Below, piece after piece: positions 36,665 to 47,684 of a DNA stretch of 64,000 bases. Numbering within the stretch: position 1 is the stretch's first letter; each line of letters starts with the position of its first letter. Source of the DNA: Fomitopsis serialis (taxonomy: Eukaryota; Basidiomycota; Agaricomycetes; Polyporales; Fomitopsidaceae); contig NW_025955073.1 of NCBI RefSeq assembly GCF_022376445.1, positions 1 through 64,000 on the forward strand. Reading direction: 5' to 3'. The notes beneath the pieces are model-generated. The model ran no database searches. It worked only from the letters and a program-made list of their open reading frames with translations, and was not told where the DNA came from. The translations under genes and the position numbers were made by a program.

Positions 36665-37428
36665 TCGCGCGTGTCCTTCGCTGCTTGCCCGTGGAGTGTA
36701 GCATGGTGGAGTCTGGCTGTGTCCCCCTCGTCATTGTCGGTTGGAAGGTCCTGGTATGCAATCTGGTAGGTCATCAATCGTGTTGTTGTTCAATCATACG
36801 TACGTACGCCCGGGAAAACGTAATGTTGTCATGCTTGTATTCATTATTCACGCTCTCCCCATCCCACCCCGTGCTCTCGTACTGTCTGCGTCTTGTGCCT
36901 TGATATCTCTCGACGAAAACAAATGATGTTCAGGTGCCTCGTGTGTCTTCTCATTCTCATGGTCGTGGATCTGCCCGGCGGAGAGAAGGATGGCGGGAAC
37001 GATTTTGACAACCTCAGCTGCGGATCGAGTGTTTCGGGGGTGAAGCGAGCAGATTCAGAAGTTAGAGGTCTCCGCGTCTGAATTTGATTGAAGGATCAAA
37101 CGTTCAGGACCCTGAGGCCGGGGACACGGGGACTTGAATAATTAATGGAAAACACGCCGGAGTGGACATGTATGAGTGGTTGTGGACAAGTGTGCTACAC
37201 CGTCGACATGTATGCTGCCCTGTGGTGACTTCAATCAGACTTCAACGCTTCACAGCAATGCAGAGCTGTGGAGAAAAGAAAGGGCGCGTTGCCATCGGGG
37301 GCAGCCGAGGTGTGACTGGACGCGTGGGTCACGTCACGCGTTGATACCGCAATCGCCGCGGCCGCGGGACGCGCCTCGACTCGAAGCAGCCTCCCGTAGG
37401 CGCTTGTCCCCTTCCGTCCATATTCGAC
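36665..37428. other. intergenic between NAP1 and the zinc-finger gene
   Basis: No gene is visible; it holds the NAP1 3' flank and the probable promoter of the next gene. Confidence 0.5.
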
Positions 37429-40400
37429 ATGGCCTACTCCTCCCTTGCAAACTGGGACGGCAGCCAGGCCTCCTCCTCCCAACACCCATCTCCGTCCAGA
37501 CATCCGCCCACCGAGACACAGCACCTCTCACCCTCGAGACCTCCAGCACAAAGCGGTGCCGGTGCCGCGAACTCGAACGCAATTTCTGCGGAGCCGTTGC
37601 GGCCTGACGATCGTACCGGTCTGCCTGCGTCGTCCGACATGCCACCGCCGCCTGTAGCGCAGAAGAGCCGTCGCCCACCCGATTCCACCAGCTCGGAGAG
37701 CGCCGTCAACAACATGCTCTTTCTACCAGAGTCGGATTCGGAGCCGGAGCCAGTCCAGGCGGGTCCTGCGGTGCGTGCTGGGATGCTTCTTCCGTTCCAC
37801 GGTGCCCGTGGCAGCTGACTCGTCCTTGCGTCTCTTTTGCTATCAGCCTCTGCAGGAGGTGGATGTGCGAGTGGCTGCGGCCAAGGAGGCGGAGCACTCT
37901 GTGCGGGCGACGGTGGGTGGCTTCCTTTGTCCTGCGCCCGGCGGGATTCTCATCTGTCCGCCCGCGGTCGTAGATGAATCCAAAACCGCCGACTCCGCCT
38001 GCGTCGCAGTCTCCCGACTTGTTGCCTGATATCCAAGTCCCTCCCGAGTCCATTACGTTCACGTTTCTTCCTCAGGGCCCGCTTCTCGTCGAAGCTGGGC
38101 ACATGCAGCTATCCTTTCAAGATGATTGGCCTGCCGAAGCTGCTGGTACGGCATCGGTGCGTATGCCTGTGCGTAATTTGCATCTGATAGCTTATGCACT
38201 GCGACCTCAGCGAGACACCGCATCGTCAAAGGCGACCGCATCGACATTGCCGCCTACCCCACCGTTGACAGGCTCTCTTGACGCCTCCTCTGACGCGCTT
38301 CTAGAACCCATGGAGAGCGCTGCTGCCACGCGTGCCTCAAGCACAACCCAAGGTCTTGAAAGTGTTCCTCCACAAGGTACGGACGTCGAGATGATTGATC
38401 TCACCGTCGATGCGCCAGAGGAGCAGCATCATGACATGCGTTCGGACTCCGGTTCGAGCAGATCGCGTCGTCGAGCCATCCCGCGGTCAACTGCGGCGGA
38501 GATGCTCACCGTACTCGCTACGCCGCAGGCGGCATCGTCCTCTAACACCTTTCCTCCGCGGCTAGGAGAACCGGGACCATCATCATTCTCGAGCTTCAAG
38601 CAGCTGGCGTCCAGGGGCAGCAGCACCAGCAGCCACGGCATCAAGCGGACGTTCTTCGTACGTGGCCTGGACGCTCTGGCTATGTGCGTATGCTGACGTG
38701 TCCGTTCCCCGTAGGAGTCACCCACCCCTGGTCCTTCAGATCGTGACTCGATGGGCCCCCCACCTAGGAAACAACAGAAGAACATGCATACATACGTGGC
38801 TGCGGCGGGGCCGTCCACGTCGTGCCGCTCTGTCTCACCTCCACCCATCTCGTCTCACCCACCAGATCGTCTGCACCATGGCCGGACGGCGATTCGGCAA
38901 GAGTGTTTCGTCCTGGTACCTCGTCTACCGCCGGACGTCAAGCTCGATGACTATGTGCCAATGGACGTGTACCTAGATCAGCCGCCCAAGCGCAAGGCCA
39001 AACAGCGGGCAGAACAGAAGCTCAAGGATGTCGCGGCTTTTCATGCTGGCGAGTTCGTCGCGGATCCATCTTCGCCTGAGCCACAGAAGCGGGAGCGGGC
39101 GAAAAAGAAAGCCAAGGCAGTGTCTGCTCCTCGGGCCAGCGAGGTCCGTGCGACCCAGCCTCCACCGACGCCAGTGAAGCAGGCAGAACTGAGGCTCCAG
39201 GAAGTGGCTGCTCCTCGGGCCAGCGAGTCCCACGCGACCCAGGCTCCGCCGACACCAAGAAAGCGGGAAGAACCGAGGCCCATGGAACTGGCTGCTCCTC
39301 AGGGTTCCGAGTGGCGCGCGGTGTCGATGTCGCAACCGCGCGAACCACCGAGACCCGCCAGATCCCCATCGCTCCCCGCCACCCCGCCGCCTCCCGAACC
39401 CGAATTCTATCCCGAGTTCGCACCGCTGGACGCGAACACCACCATCGTGCCCGCAGACGGCTTCGCCCCGCTGGAGATCGCGGACATCAGCGTCGAGGAC
39501 CCCCCGTTGATCACGCCTCTGCTGCTCTGCACCGCGCTCCGGCACGTTTGTCCTGAGCGGGACACTGAGTGGTGGCGTGAAAGGGGAAAGGAGGAGGAGG
39601 AGAACATCAGGCGGTGGAGGGAGCAGGTGGAGAGGGAGAAGCGGCAATTGATGGGTCCGTTTGCGCCTGGTCCTTCTCAGGCACCGTCTGCGTCTGCGAA
39701 GGGTAAAGGGAAGGGGAAGGGGAAAACGCAAGTGGAGAAGGGAAAGCAGGAGCTGATGGGTGCGTCAGCGCCTGGTCCCTCCAACGCGCCGTCTGTGTCT
39801 GCCAAGGCGAAGGCGAAGGCGAAGGGAAAGGCGAGGGCGAAAGTGAAGGCAGAGTCTTCGACGTCTAGCGCTTCGCCGGCGCGCAAGAAACGCGAGGCGC
39901 ATGTCCGGGGTCGGTCTACGGTGAATGCGGAGGCAAGCTCGAGTAGGGATATTCCTCCTCCTCCTCCTCCTCCTCCTCCTCCTCCTCCTCCTCCTCCTCC
40001 TCCTCCTCCTCCTCCACCACCACCACCACCACCACCGCCTCCGCCGTTCTACGCGCCGATGTATGACTTGCAGCAGATGCAAGCGCCGTATGAGCCACCG
40101 GCCCCACCCCCGCCTCCGCCCTTGCCGGTCCAGGCGGCAGCCCCGGTGCTTCACGGTAGTCTCTCTGACCCGGTTTTTCTGAGCACGTCGGCGTCCATGC
40201 ATGTGCAGATCCAGCCCCGCCAGTCGATCGTGTCGCCGGTACATTTGCCGACCACCCAGCGGGAGCAAGTGATGGCGCAAGAGATGTTCCGGATCTCGTT
40301 TGAGGAACCTGCGCAGGGAAGCAGGGGGATGGAATCGTCTTTCGGGGAGCCGCAGTCTGAGGATGCGGCCATGGCCATGGGTTTTCGAGAACCTGAGCAT

Positions 40401-41883
40401 GAGGACGGGATGACTGATGTGGATTTTAGAGGGCCTGAGCAAGCGAACGTGGCCATGCCCTTCGGAGGAGAACCTGAGCCAGGGGGTGCGGCGATCGATA
40501 TGGCTCTCGGGGAGCAGGGAGGTGCGGCGATGGACACGTCGTTCGGAGAGCACGGGAATGGGACCATCGACCCGACGCTGCTGGGCGGCCCTCCTCCCCT
40601 GCCGGAGCGTCCTCCGTCGCCATACGAGCGTCACCTTTCTCCGCCTGAGCGCCCGCCGTCTACACTCGAGCGTACGCTGTCTCCGATGTCGGAGCCGGCC
40701 CGTGCGAGCGCGAGCGGACCAAGCAGCGACGAGCAGACAGTTGCCGTTCCTGAGGATCACTCAGACTACGATGAGAAGACCGGCGGGAAGGGTAAAGGCA
40801 AGACTGAAGGGAAGGAGAATAGGAAGAGCAAGGGGAGGGGGAAGGGAAAAGGGAAGGGCAAAGCGAATGCGGCGGAGGCCGATGCTGTCCAGCGGGATGT
40901 GACGTTCTGTCATCACTGCCGGCGGAGCACTTTACATGCGAAGATGCGCTGCACGCTGCTCAAGCCAGACGGGGACCCATGCGGGAAGCGGTTCTGTATA
41001 AATTGTATTGCGAAGAGGTCAGTGCAATCCTTTCTCCGCTGAACCCGACGTCGTGCCGACTCTGCTTGTTCGTTCGGGCGACGCGTTTGCGAATCGCGAC
41101 AGCTATCCGGAGATCGAATTCGTTGAGTTTGCGACGAACTTTCCGTGCCCGTATTGTGCGCAGACGTGCATGTGTTCAAAGTGCTGCCCCAAGCGTGGCG
41201 AGACGTATGTGCCCATGCCGCGCTATCAGGTCAACTACCAGACCCTGGAGCCGATTCCGAGAAGCAACAAGCCGAAGGCAGCGCCCAAGTCCAGACGACA
41301 GTCACGACGTGCGTTACTATTGTTCCATCGGCGAGTTTCTGTGCTGATAGTCTATGCCCCCGTCAGTGCCATCTACGCCGCCGCGCAGTCGCGCCGCAAG
41401 TCTCCCTCGCCACAGCCCCTCACAGAGAACCGCGCAGACGAACTAAAGAGCGGGTCATACTGGGGACGCGTCTATGGCGTTGACGGCGCGCCGATTGGCG
41501 GTGCGTACATTAATGAAGACAGGCAAGCCGTCGTTTTAAAGAAGAGGCGGGTCTTTGTTGGGAAGCCTGATCCCAGCTGGGGCGCCCGTGCCGCGGACGT
41601 GGACCTCGAGCCAGGTTACGTCCCTGTCCCGCGTGGGGTCTGTGCTTATGTCGGGGAACGGAGGTTGCTGGTTCCAGAGTGGGCCTCTGAGTCCGACTCG
41701 GAGGACGAGAAGTTCGATAGCGATCCCTTCGCTGGCCCCTTGTCGCCGCTGCCGGATGACGAAGATGAGGATGTGAAGGATTCCCCTCACAAGATACCGC
41801 CGCCCCATGAATTGTCATTCATGCTTGCGAACATATTATTCGAGTCCGCCCAAGACCAGGCCGCGGCTATCGCTAGTGAGTAA
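37429..41883 (+). CDS. large disordered protein with CDCA7/R1-type zinc finger (zf-4CXXC_R1)
   Basis: Five exons (37429-37770, 37847-37912, 37974-38657, 38715-41017, 41103-41883) give 1391 aa in frame. Most of the protein is low-complexity: Pro/Ser-rich N terminus, basic AKAK/GKGK repeats, 31 prolines in a row, then acidic stretches. Near residues 1080-1150 lies the only clear fold, a cysteine-rich domain spanning the last intron: CHHCRRSTLHAKMRC, CGKRFCINCIAKR, then FPCPYCAQTCMCSKCC. This is the zf-4CXXC_R1 pattern of vertebrate CDCA7 and related fungal proteins. CDCA7 recruits the HELLS/LSH remodeller and supports DNA methylation; a chromatin role here is inferred. Within exon 5 a 42-nt GT-AG segment (41309-41350) could be spliced or kept without changing frame (1377 or 1391 aa). 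Downstream of the finger, SGSYWGRVYGVDGAPIGGAY is another conserved-looking patch. Confidence 0.82.
39954..40046 (+). repeat. (CCT)n/(CCA)n microsatellite encoding 31 prolines
   Basis: This is a run of CCT codons followed by CCA and a few CCG/CCT codons, in frame inside exon 4 of the zinc-finger gene. It is likely to vary in length between strains without breaking the frame. Confidence 0.95.
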
Positions 41884-42331
41884 TGGTGCGATAGAGCACG
41901 AGGCGATGTAGTGGACGGGGATTTACTGCTGGCTTGCCCATGTTGATATAGGATTCGCTCTTGTTTTCATCCACTGCCTCATTTGCTATAAGCACAATTG
42001 CATAGTGATCTTGTTCACGAAGCTCAAACATAATGTTATCTTAGTCTACCAAGACAGTGGCTGATTGCCCGTTGGCGTGTACATACCTTACACCCAGTAC
42101 GACATAGGTTCACTGTACTCTAGTAAGCGAAGGACAGTGAATAAGTAACCGTACGCTTGGTGCGCGTTTCATCCAGGGCAGCACTCGTCGACAAGGTATT
42201 CCTTGCGTCCAGGTACCGCGGGTAGCTGAAAGATCCAGGAAGGACGTTCAAGCGATGCTCAGCCTGTCTTTCCTCTCTGAATCTCATTATCTCCTATCTG
42301 AGTATCTCTTTCCACCACCTCACTCACCTCT
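41884..42331. other. intergenic, promoter of the deaminase gene
   Basis: No gene is seen. The last 100 bases are pyrimidine-rich up to the ATG at 42332. Confidence 0.5.
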
Positions 42332-43034
42332 ATGACCTCCCCGCCAGCCGCCAGCAGCTCACTCTCCCCGCAGGACGCTCTGGGTCTGCGCACCGCCCTC
42401 GCCGCAGCCGGCAAGTCCTACTCCGAGGGCGGCGTGCCGATTGGCGCCGCGCTCGTGCTCCCGCACCCGCCAGGTGAGCCAGACGGCGCGCCCGTCGTGC
42501 TCGGCCAGGGTCACAACGCCCGCGTGCAGCTCGACTCGCCGATCCTCCATGGCGAGACCGCGGCGCTGCTGGATGCGGGGCGGCTGAAGGCAGAGGTCTA
42601 CCGGCAGGCAACGATGGTACGTCCACATTCCGGTCTTGTTCCCTCTTGCACAAATCGGTCGTGCTGTGGTAACTTACGCGGAACCTCGTCTCGTCGCGCG
42701 ACATTGCAGTACACGACGCTCTCGCCCTGCTCGATGTGCTCAGGCGCGATCCTGCTCTACAAGATTCCCCGGCTCGTGATCGGCGAGCACCGCAACTTTG
42801 TCGGCGACGAGGACCTCCTCCGGTCGCGCGGCGTCGACGTCGTCGTGCTCGACGATCCGGAGTGCGTCGACCTCATGGAGAGGTTTATCAAGGAGAAGCC
42901 GGAGGTACGTCGGTCTACTATACGGACGGGTGCTGTGGCGTCGTGGCGGACACGACGAGTCGGATTGTGGACTTACACCCCCACTTCAGGAGTGGTATGA
43001 AGACATCGGGGAGGTCCCACCAAAACACCAATAG
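42332..43034 (+). CDS. FCY1: cytosine deaminase (CDA fold)
   Basis: Three exons (42332-42616, 42710-42904, 42990-43034) give 174 aa. The enzyme converts cytosine to uracil in pyrimidine salvage. The zinc-binding motifs are complete: HGETAAL (His ligand and catalytic Glu) and PCSMCSGA (two Cys ligands), the fungal cytosine deaminase type. The YSEGGVPIGAALV segment precedes them and the IPRLVIGEHRNFVGDEDLL segment follows. The C terminus PEEWYEDIGEVPPKHQ, split by the last intron, is close to the yeast Fcy1 ending (WYEDIGE). Length compares with about 158 aa in yeast; the extra residues are N-terminal. It converges on the dehalogenase gene 420 bp downstream. Confidence 0.94.
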
Positions 43035-43454
43035 GGAGACGCAGTCGTGGCTCGTGATCATCTTAATGGAGAAGCTGCGACTCAGTTGTCCAAGTTGCGG
43101 CTCACGTCGCACCTCAAGACCCAGCCCGGAGATGCCGCGATCGAGAATGAGGCGGACGTACGCGTACATCAACGTACGAAGGAAGACACGATGGAAGAGC
43201 AGAACATAAGCGATGTGGAATACGCAGAACCCGAAGCAAAGTCTGGCGATTGGGAGTTCATGACATGTACAGACTCTGCGTGCTTCGAGCCCTCTTCATT
43301 CATGCAGATCAGCCGCGACCGCCAACTCGTGAGCCATATCAGGGCTCAGCCCAGATGCCCCAAACTAAATTGGCGCATGGACTCGACTCGCTCACTTCAG
43401 GTAATCTTACACTTGCCCTGCTTCTGCTCTTCAATCATCCTCTTTACTCACTGT

Positions 43455-44570
43455 TCACTGCTGCCAAACCTGCCTCTCCTCCTCCCTCGTTTCCAACACC
43501 CGCGCGATCTCCTCCAATCCATCCACCACCAAGTCGACTTCGCCGCCTTCCCCGTCCGTCTTGGCGCGCACGTCGGGTGGACAGTCGAGCTCGCGTGGGC
43601 GGCGTACGAAGACAGTGCGCAGCCCGTGTGATGCCGCCGCGCGGAGGTCGTACATGTGCGCGGCGACCATGCAGAGCTGCGACGGGTGCGTGAGGGACAG
43701 GTGCTGGACGGCGCCGAGGTACGTCTTCGGGTTGCTGGATGGGATGAATGTGAGTCCACGGGGAAGGAAGTGAAGGGAACAAGAGGCGGACGTACGGCTT
43801 GTACGAGCCGAGGAGCTCGGAGGAGAGGACAAGGTCCCACGGGAGGTCGGCATACTTCGCCTGCATGCCATTCACCCATTTCGTCGATCGGTGAGTCATC
43901 CCTCGTCCGTCACTTCACTTCTCTAGATGCAGAAAAGAAGGGCGCACCATGTCGATCAGCGTCCGCACGCTTCCGTTCGAGAGCGTGCCGATGATCGCGA
44001 ACTTCTTCACGCCGTACAAGCCTGCGGACGAGTCTGGCCACCCCGGGAGGCGGTGCCAGAAGAGGACGAGCTCGTGCCGCGCAGCGTCGTCGAGGTGAGG
44101 CGCGAGGTGCGCCCAGCGGTCGGTGGAGAGCATGTCTTCGAGGATCTGCGGATTTGTCGAGTCAGCCTGTATTGAGGTGAGAGAGGGCCGGAACCTGGAG
44201 AGCGCACCTGTCTGTGCAGCTGATCGACGTTGAGCGGGCCTGAGCCGCCGGATGCGACGGAGGAGCTGAGGACGCCTCAGTCGGCGTGGGTGGCAATGTA
44301 TGGACCAAGCACGCTCACGTCGACTTGTAATACCCCTTTCTCCACTCCTCCGCGAACGCATCCCAGTCTAAGGGTTCTCGTCAGTCGCCTCTTCACAGTT
44401 CATGAGATGTATTGGGGCTCGGCTTGCGACTAACCTTGATTGGGTGCGACGGCTCCGAGCTTAGCCTCGAGCTGGTCGAAAATACCCTTGCGCCAGTTGA
44501 CTACGGTGCCAAAGACGTCGAACACGAAGGCCTGTACGCCCTCCAACGGGTTTTGAGTCTGCGCCGACAT
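43455..44570 (-). CDS. haloacid dehalogenase, type II (HAD superfamily)
   Basis: Six spliced blocks on the minus strand. It starts at 44570 with MSAQTQNPLEGVQAFVFDVF, and the HAD nucleophile Asp lies in FVFDVFGTVVNW. Blocks 2-4 read DWDAFAEEWRKGYYKST, SSVASGGSGPLNVDQLHRQ and ILEDMLSTDRWAHLAPHL, which continues to FAIIGTLSNGSVRTLIDM (motif II Ser/Asn). Block 5 is AKYADLPWDLVLSSELLGSYKP, with the motif III lysine. Block 6 starts PNPKTYLGAVQHL and contains MVAAHMYDLRAAASHG (motif IV with acidic residue). The order of motifs is that of 2-haloacid dehalogenases, which release halide from short 2-haloacids. True substrates in fungi are mostly unknown. Stop at 43455. Confidence 0.92.
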
Positions 44571-45227
44571 GGCAGTGCGGTGTTAAGTGGGTGCCTGGCA
44601 CTCTGCAAGCTATATATGGAGCTGAATATGAGACGTTCGTCACATCCGGATGAAATCGGAGGGACGGCGCACCGTCGTCGTTGTGCCAGTGTAGCGTGAT
44701 AAGTGGTCTGTACTCGCGCGATCATGCGCCCCAGCCGATTGAGAGAAGGCTCGTATTACATTCCGTGCATGCACTCTCCCGACATGTTCACGCGCGGAAG
44801 ACATAAGACGTCGGTGAGCAGGTCTCTCGTTCGCATAAGGTCAAAGTATCGATTGACCAGCCATACCTGTGCAGCTTCTCGCGGTGTGGGCCGATGTGAT
44901 TATGTAGCGATTGAAATCACGATATGCCATCCAATGTGCGCACGGCGCTGGCATTTCAAGTATACGAACACACACAAGTACTATGATCTATCATTACAGC
45001 AGGATAGCAAAGAGAAGGATATGCATCAACAGTCACAAAGAGCTGCAAGCCGTGAAGGAAGATTAGGTAGCAATAAGTGTATGCAGCGAACACGATTTTT
45101 GGTTTCAAGATGCTTCGTGACTGGCAGGCTCTAATTTGCTGGCAATGTTCAATCTGTGCCAGTGCACACAGGAAGCCATGGTCGAGGGTCCGAATCGATC
45201 ACAAGAAAGTTGCAAGCCTGCCCCCCT
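44571..45227. other. intergenic between dehalogenase and F-box gene
   Basis: Promoter side of the dehalogenase and 3' side of the F-box gene; no gene is visible. Confidence 0.5.
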
Positions 45228-47120
45228 TCAATCCTGTTCATCGTCTGAGTCCACCACCACCCTCTGTGCTCGGCTGATGTGTACGGTGAACGAGTCTACC
45301 AGAGACTGTAGGCCTCTCTGGATGGCATCGTGTTCGTCAGGGAGCTGATGGGAGGTAGTGCCAGTGGCATCTTCAACCCAGCGCGCGAGGATTGGGTCGT
45401 TCTCGGCATCAATGTCTGGGCGGACTACGAGGTTGAGACCAAGAGTCTTCAAACGAGTACCTCCCTCATCGCGCTCTTGCAGCGTCGAGAGGAGACAATC
45501 CAGCATCATGGACCCGTCGGCAAAGTCTGCGGATGGATCGCATTGCACAAAGAGCTCGCGCAACTGCGGGCAGGGGACCCCGGCAGGGGTTGGCGCGAGA
45601 GTGAAGATGAAATCGCACATGTCATTGCCTGTCCTGTCCGAGAGGACCTCGAGACACTCGATGTTTGGGTAGGCAGCCAAGAGTTGCATCCAGTCGCGTG
45701 GATTGACGATCGCCATGGGTCCGTAGAAGACGAGCGTCCGAACAGACGATGCGTCGAAAAAGCCATCACTAAGTTCACCGATGACTGTCTGGAAGCCGTG
45801 GTGGTAGGTATCAGCATGTTGATGGACGGGCATCATGCGACATGACATGTAGAGCTGTGGTATGAGAGGCAGTTGCTCGACGAACCAAGGGGGGTTGAAG
45901 TCGACGGCCCTCCATGATCGCGAGTCCCAGAATTGCGTGCGATCGATGTCCGCGTAGGCAACGAACCTAGTGGAGGTGGACCACAGCAGTACGTGCCGCA
46001 TCTCCCGGATACAAGTAATGGACTCGGGGTTAGACGGCAGGACTGAACGCAGCACCGAATGACACTCGTCAACAGAGTGCGCTTGCAGCGCGAGGCGAGC
46101 GCTCGGTGGTAGGGAGAGATGTTGTGTGATCGCAGAGAGATCAGGTGCGCCGCCGGATATGCGAAGGCTCTGCATGTGTGGCAGAGACACGGTAGTGCCT
46201 GGGTCGACTACCCGCTCTGACCAAGGACTAGGCTCCCATTTGTAGAGCTTGAGCTCCTCCAGGGACGTGCACAGCTCTAGTACGTCCAAGAGGTCGGCGA
46301 GCGCCGGGGCTCTGGATCCTTGGTGGTCGACGAAGGTAACGTCGCAAAGCGATATCGATGTCAGACGTGACCAAGGCAAATGCGCGATGTACAGGGCGAG
46401 ACCGCTATACTCGATGCGTCGGAGGTTCGGCGCCGTGTCATTCACAGATAGTGCAAGTCCGCTAAAATGAGCACCCACGGACATCGTAGTCAACACGGGG
46501 TAATATTCAGAGATGATGTGCTTGAGCACTTCCGCATAGGGCGCCGATATGGAATCTGGTGTCAGCCCAGGCCTAGAAGTCCGAATAACGAGATCAGAGA
46601 CCTGCGATCGATATTGCGCAAGGAGGGGAGCGACTGAGAGATAGGCCAGGGTGAACTGCAATATGGAGGTATGGCCTGATGGCATATTGTGCCGTATGTG
46701 GTTGTGCAGTAGGTTGAGCTTCAGGTTTGCGTTCGCCGAGCGTGCGAGACAGAGCCGGAGAAAATGCACATTCCACGAGAGGTCGACGGTGGTCCAGAAG
46801 AGAGGTGTTTGGGATAAGATGTCCCTCCAATACCGACAGACACCCATAGTCTGAGATATCCATGGGGCCGTACTGATTTGCGCCATGCTACTGGTAGCAA
46901 AACGAAACACGTCGACGAGGGTCTCGACGGGTAGCGTGTGCATGGGAAGAATCGCATTGGCCATCCTCTTCAGTTTTTCTAGTCTGAGCTCTAGCCTTGA
47001 AATCTCCGTGGTCATCCTGCTATGGACCTCCTGGCTATATGGACCGTGCGTCGCCAGATCTTCTGCTTCAACCGGCAGCGCAAGGAGTGCATCTGCGAGA
47101 GGGCTTTTTGTAGCCATCAT
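45228..47120 (-). CDS. F-box-like protein, intact single exon
   Basis: An uninterrupted 630-codon frame. The N terminus has a short coiled coil (MTTEISRLELRLEKLKRM, about residues 36-53) followed by an F-box-like domain: PMHTLPVETLVDVFRFAT and the diagnostic MGVCRYWRDILSQTPLFW at about residues 92-110. The remainder is a leucine-rich-like repeat region typical of Agaricomycete F-box proteins, where it is thought to bind SCF ubiquitination targets. The C terminus is acidic (VVVDSDDEQD). It lies head to head with the BRCT gene, with 564 bp between starts. The first ATG pair (MMATKSPLADALL) was taken as the start. Confidence 0.88.
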   Translation of the reverse strand: MMATKSPLADALLALPVEAEDLATHGPYSQEVHSRMTTEISRLELRLEKLKRMANAILPMHTLPVETLVDVFRFATSSMAQISTAPWISQTMGVCRYWRDILSQTPLFWTTVDLSWNVHFLRLCLARSANANLKLNLLHNHIRHNMPSGHTSILQFTLAYLSVAPLLAQYRSQVSDLVIRTSRPGLTPDSISAPYAEVLKHIISEYYPVLTTMSVGAHFSGLALSVNDTAPNLRRIEYSGLALYIAHLPWSRLTSISLCDVTFVDHQGSRAPALADLLDVLELCTSLEELKLYKWEPSPWSERVVDPGTTVSLPHMQSLRISGGAPDLSAITQHLSLPPSARLALQAHSVDECHSVLRSVLPSNPESITCIREMRHVLLWSTSTRFVAYADIDRTQFWDSRSWRAVDFNPPWFVEQLPLIPQLYMSCRMMPVHQHADTYHHGFQTVIGELSDGFFDASSVRTLVFYGPMAIVNPRDWMQLLAAYPNIECLEVLSDRTGNDMCDFIFTLAPTPAGVPCPQLRELFVQCDPSADFADGSMMLDCLLSTLQERDEGGTRLKTLGLNLVVRPDIDAENDPILARWVEDATGTTSHQLPDEHDAIQRGLQSLVDSFTVHISRAQRVVVDSDDEQD

Positions 47121-47684
47121 CCACAGTGCTAGAATATAATTTGGTCAGCAACTACGCACAGTATATGATGGTAAACCATGTACATCCAACCGGGAGGTTA
47201 CAGTGAGTCGTATGTAGGGATTTGACTGTAATGGTGCAGGAGACCACGCTCGTATGAACTTGAACGCGTTCGTGCGTTGGCGCTGATTGGCCACACGTGC
47301 CGAGGTCGAACCATCCTCGCGTGTAGGCTCGTTCCCAGCCGTTCTGGCGTAAAAGATTTCAAACTCAGTCGTGGCACTCCGTTAGAGGCCCCCACTCCCT
47401 TTCGCACTCCGATTCCTTTCCTGGCTTTGAAGTATTGTTTCCGGAAAAGGTGGTGGCGGAACTCAATGACTGGCTTGCGAGTCTAGTACCTCGTGTGTAC
47501 TGATACAGCGCTTACGCGATACCCGATTAGGAAGTGTCGCGCGTGCCACGTGCCTGCTACGCGCGCCCATGACTCCTGGCCTGCTCGCCTGCTCACTGGT
47601 GCTCAGCGACCTTGCCTTCGTCCTCCCATCTTCTCTCAATTTCCGGCCGGATATAGTTCGTCTCTCTGCTTTTCTTTTGCATGA
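47121..47684. other. divergent promoter region, F-box gene / Rtt107-like gene
   Basis: Holds two divergent promoters. It is pyrimidine-rich on the plus strand just before 47685. No separate gene is seen. Confidence 0.55.

Noticed and set aside
39765..40760. 331-codon minus-strand frame rich in Arg
   Set aside because: Composition shadow of the Pro/Lys-rich zinc-finger protein; it contains no family motif.
43047..43631. 194-codon plus-strand frame after the cytosine deaminase stop
   Set aside because: It begins at a GTG, lies in the convergent 3' flanks and then overlaps the last exon of the dehalogenase in antisense; no motif.
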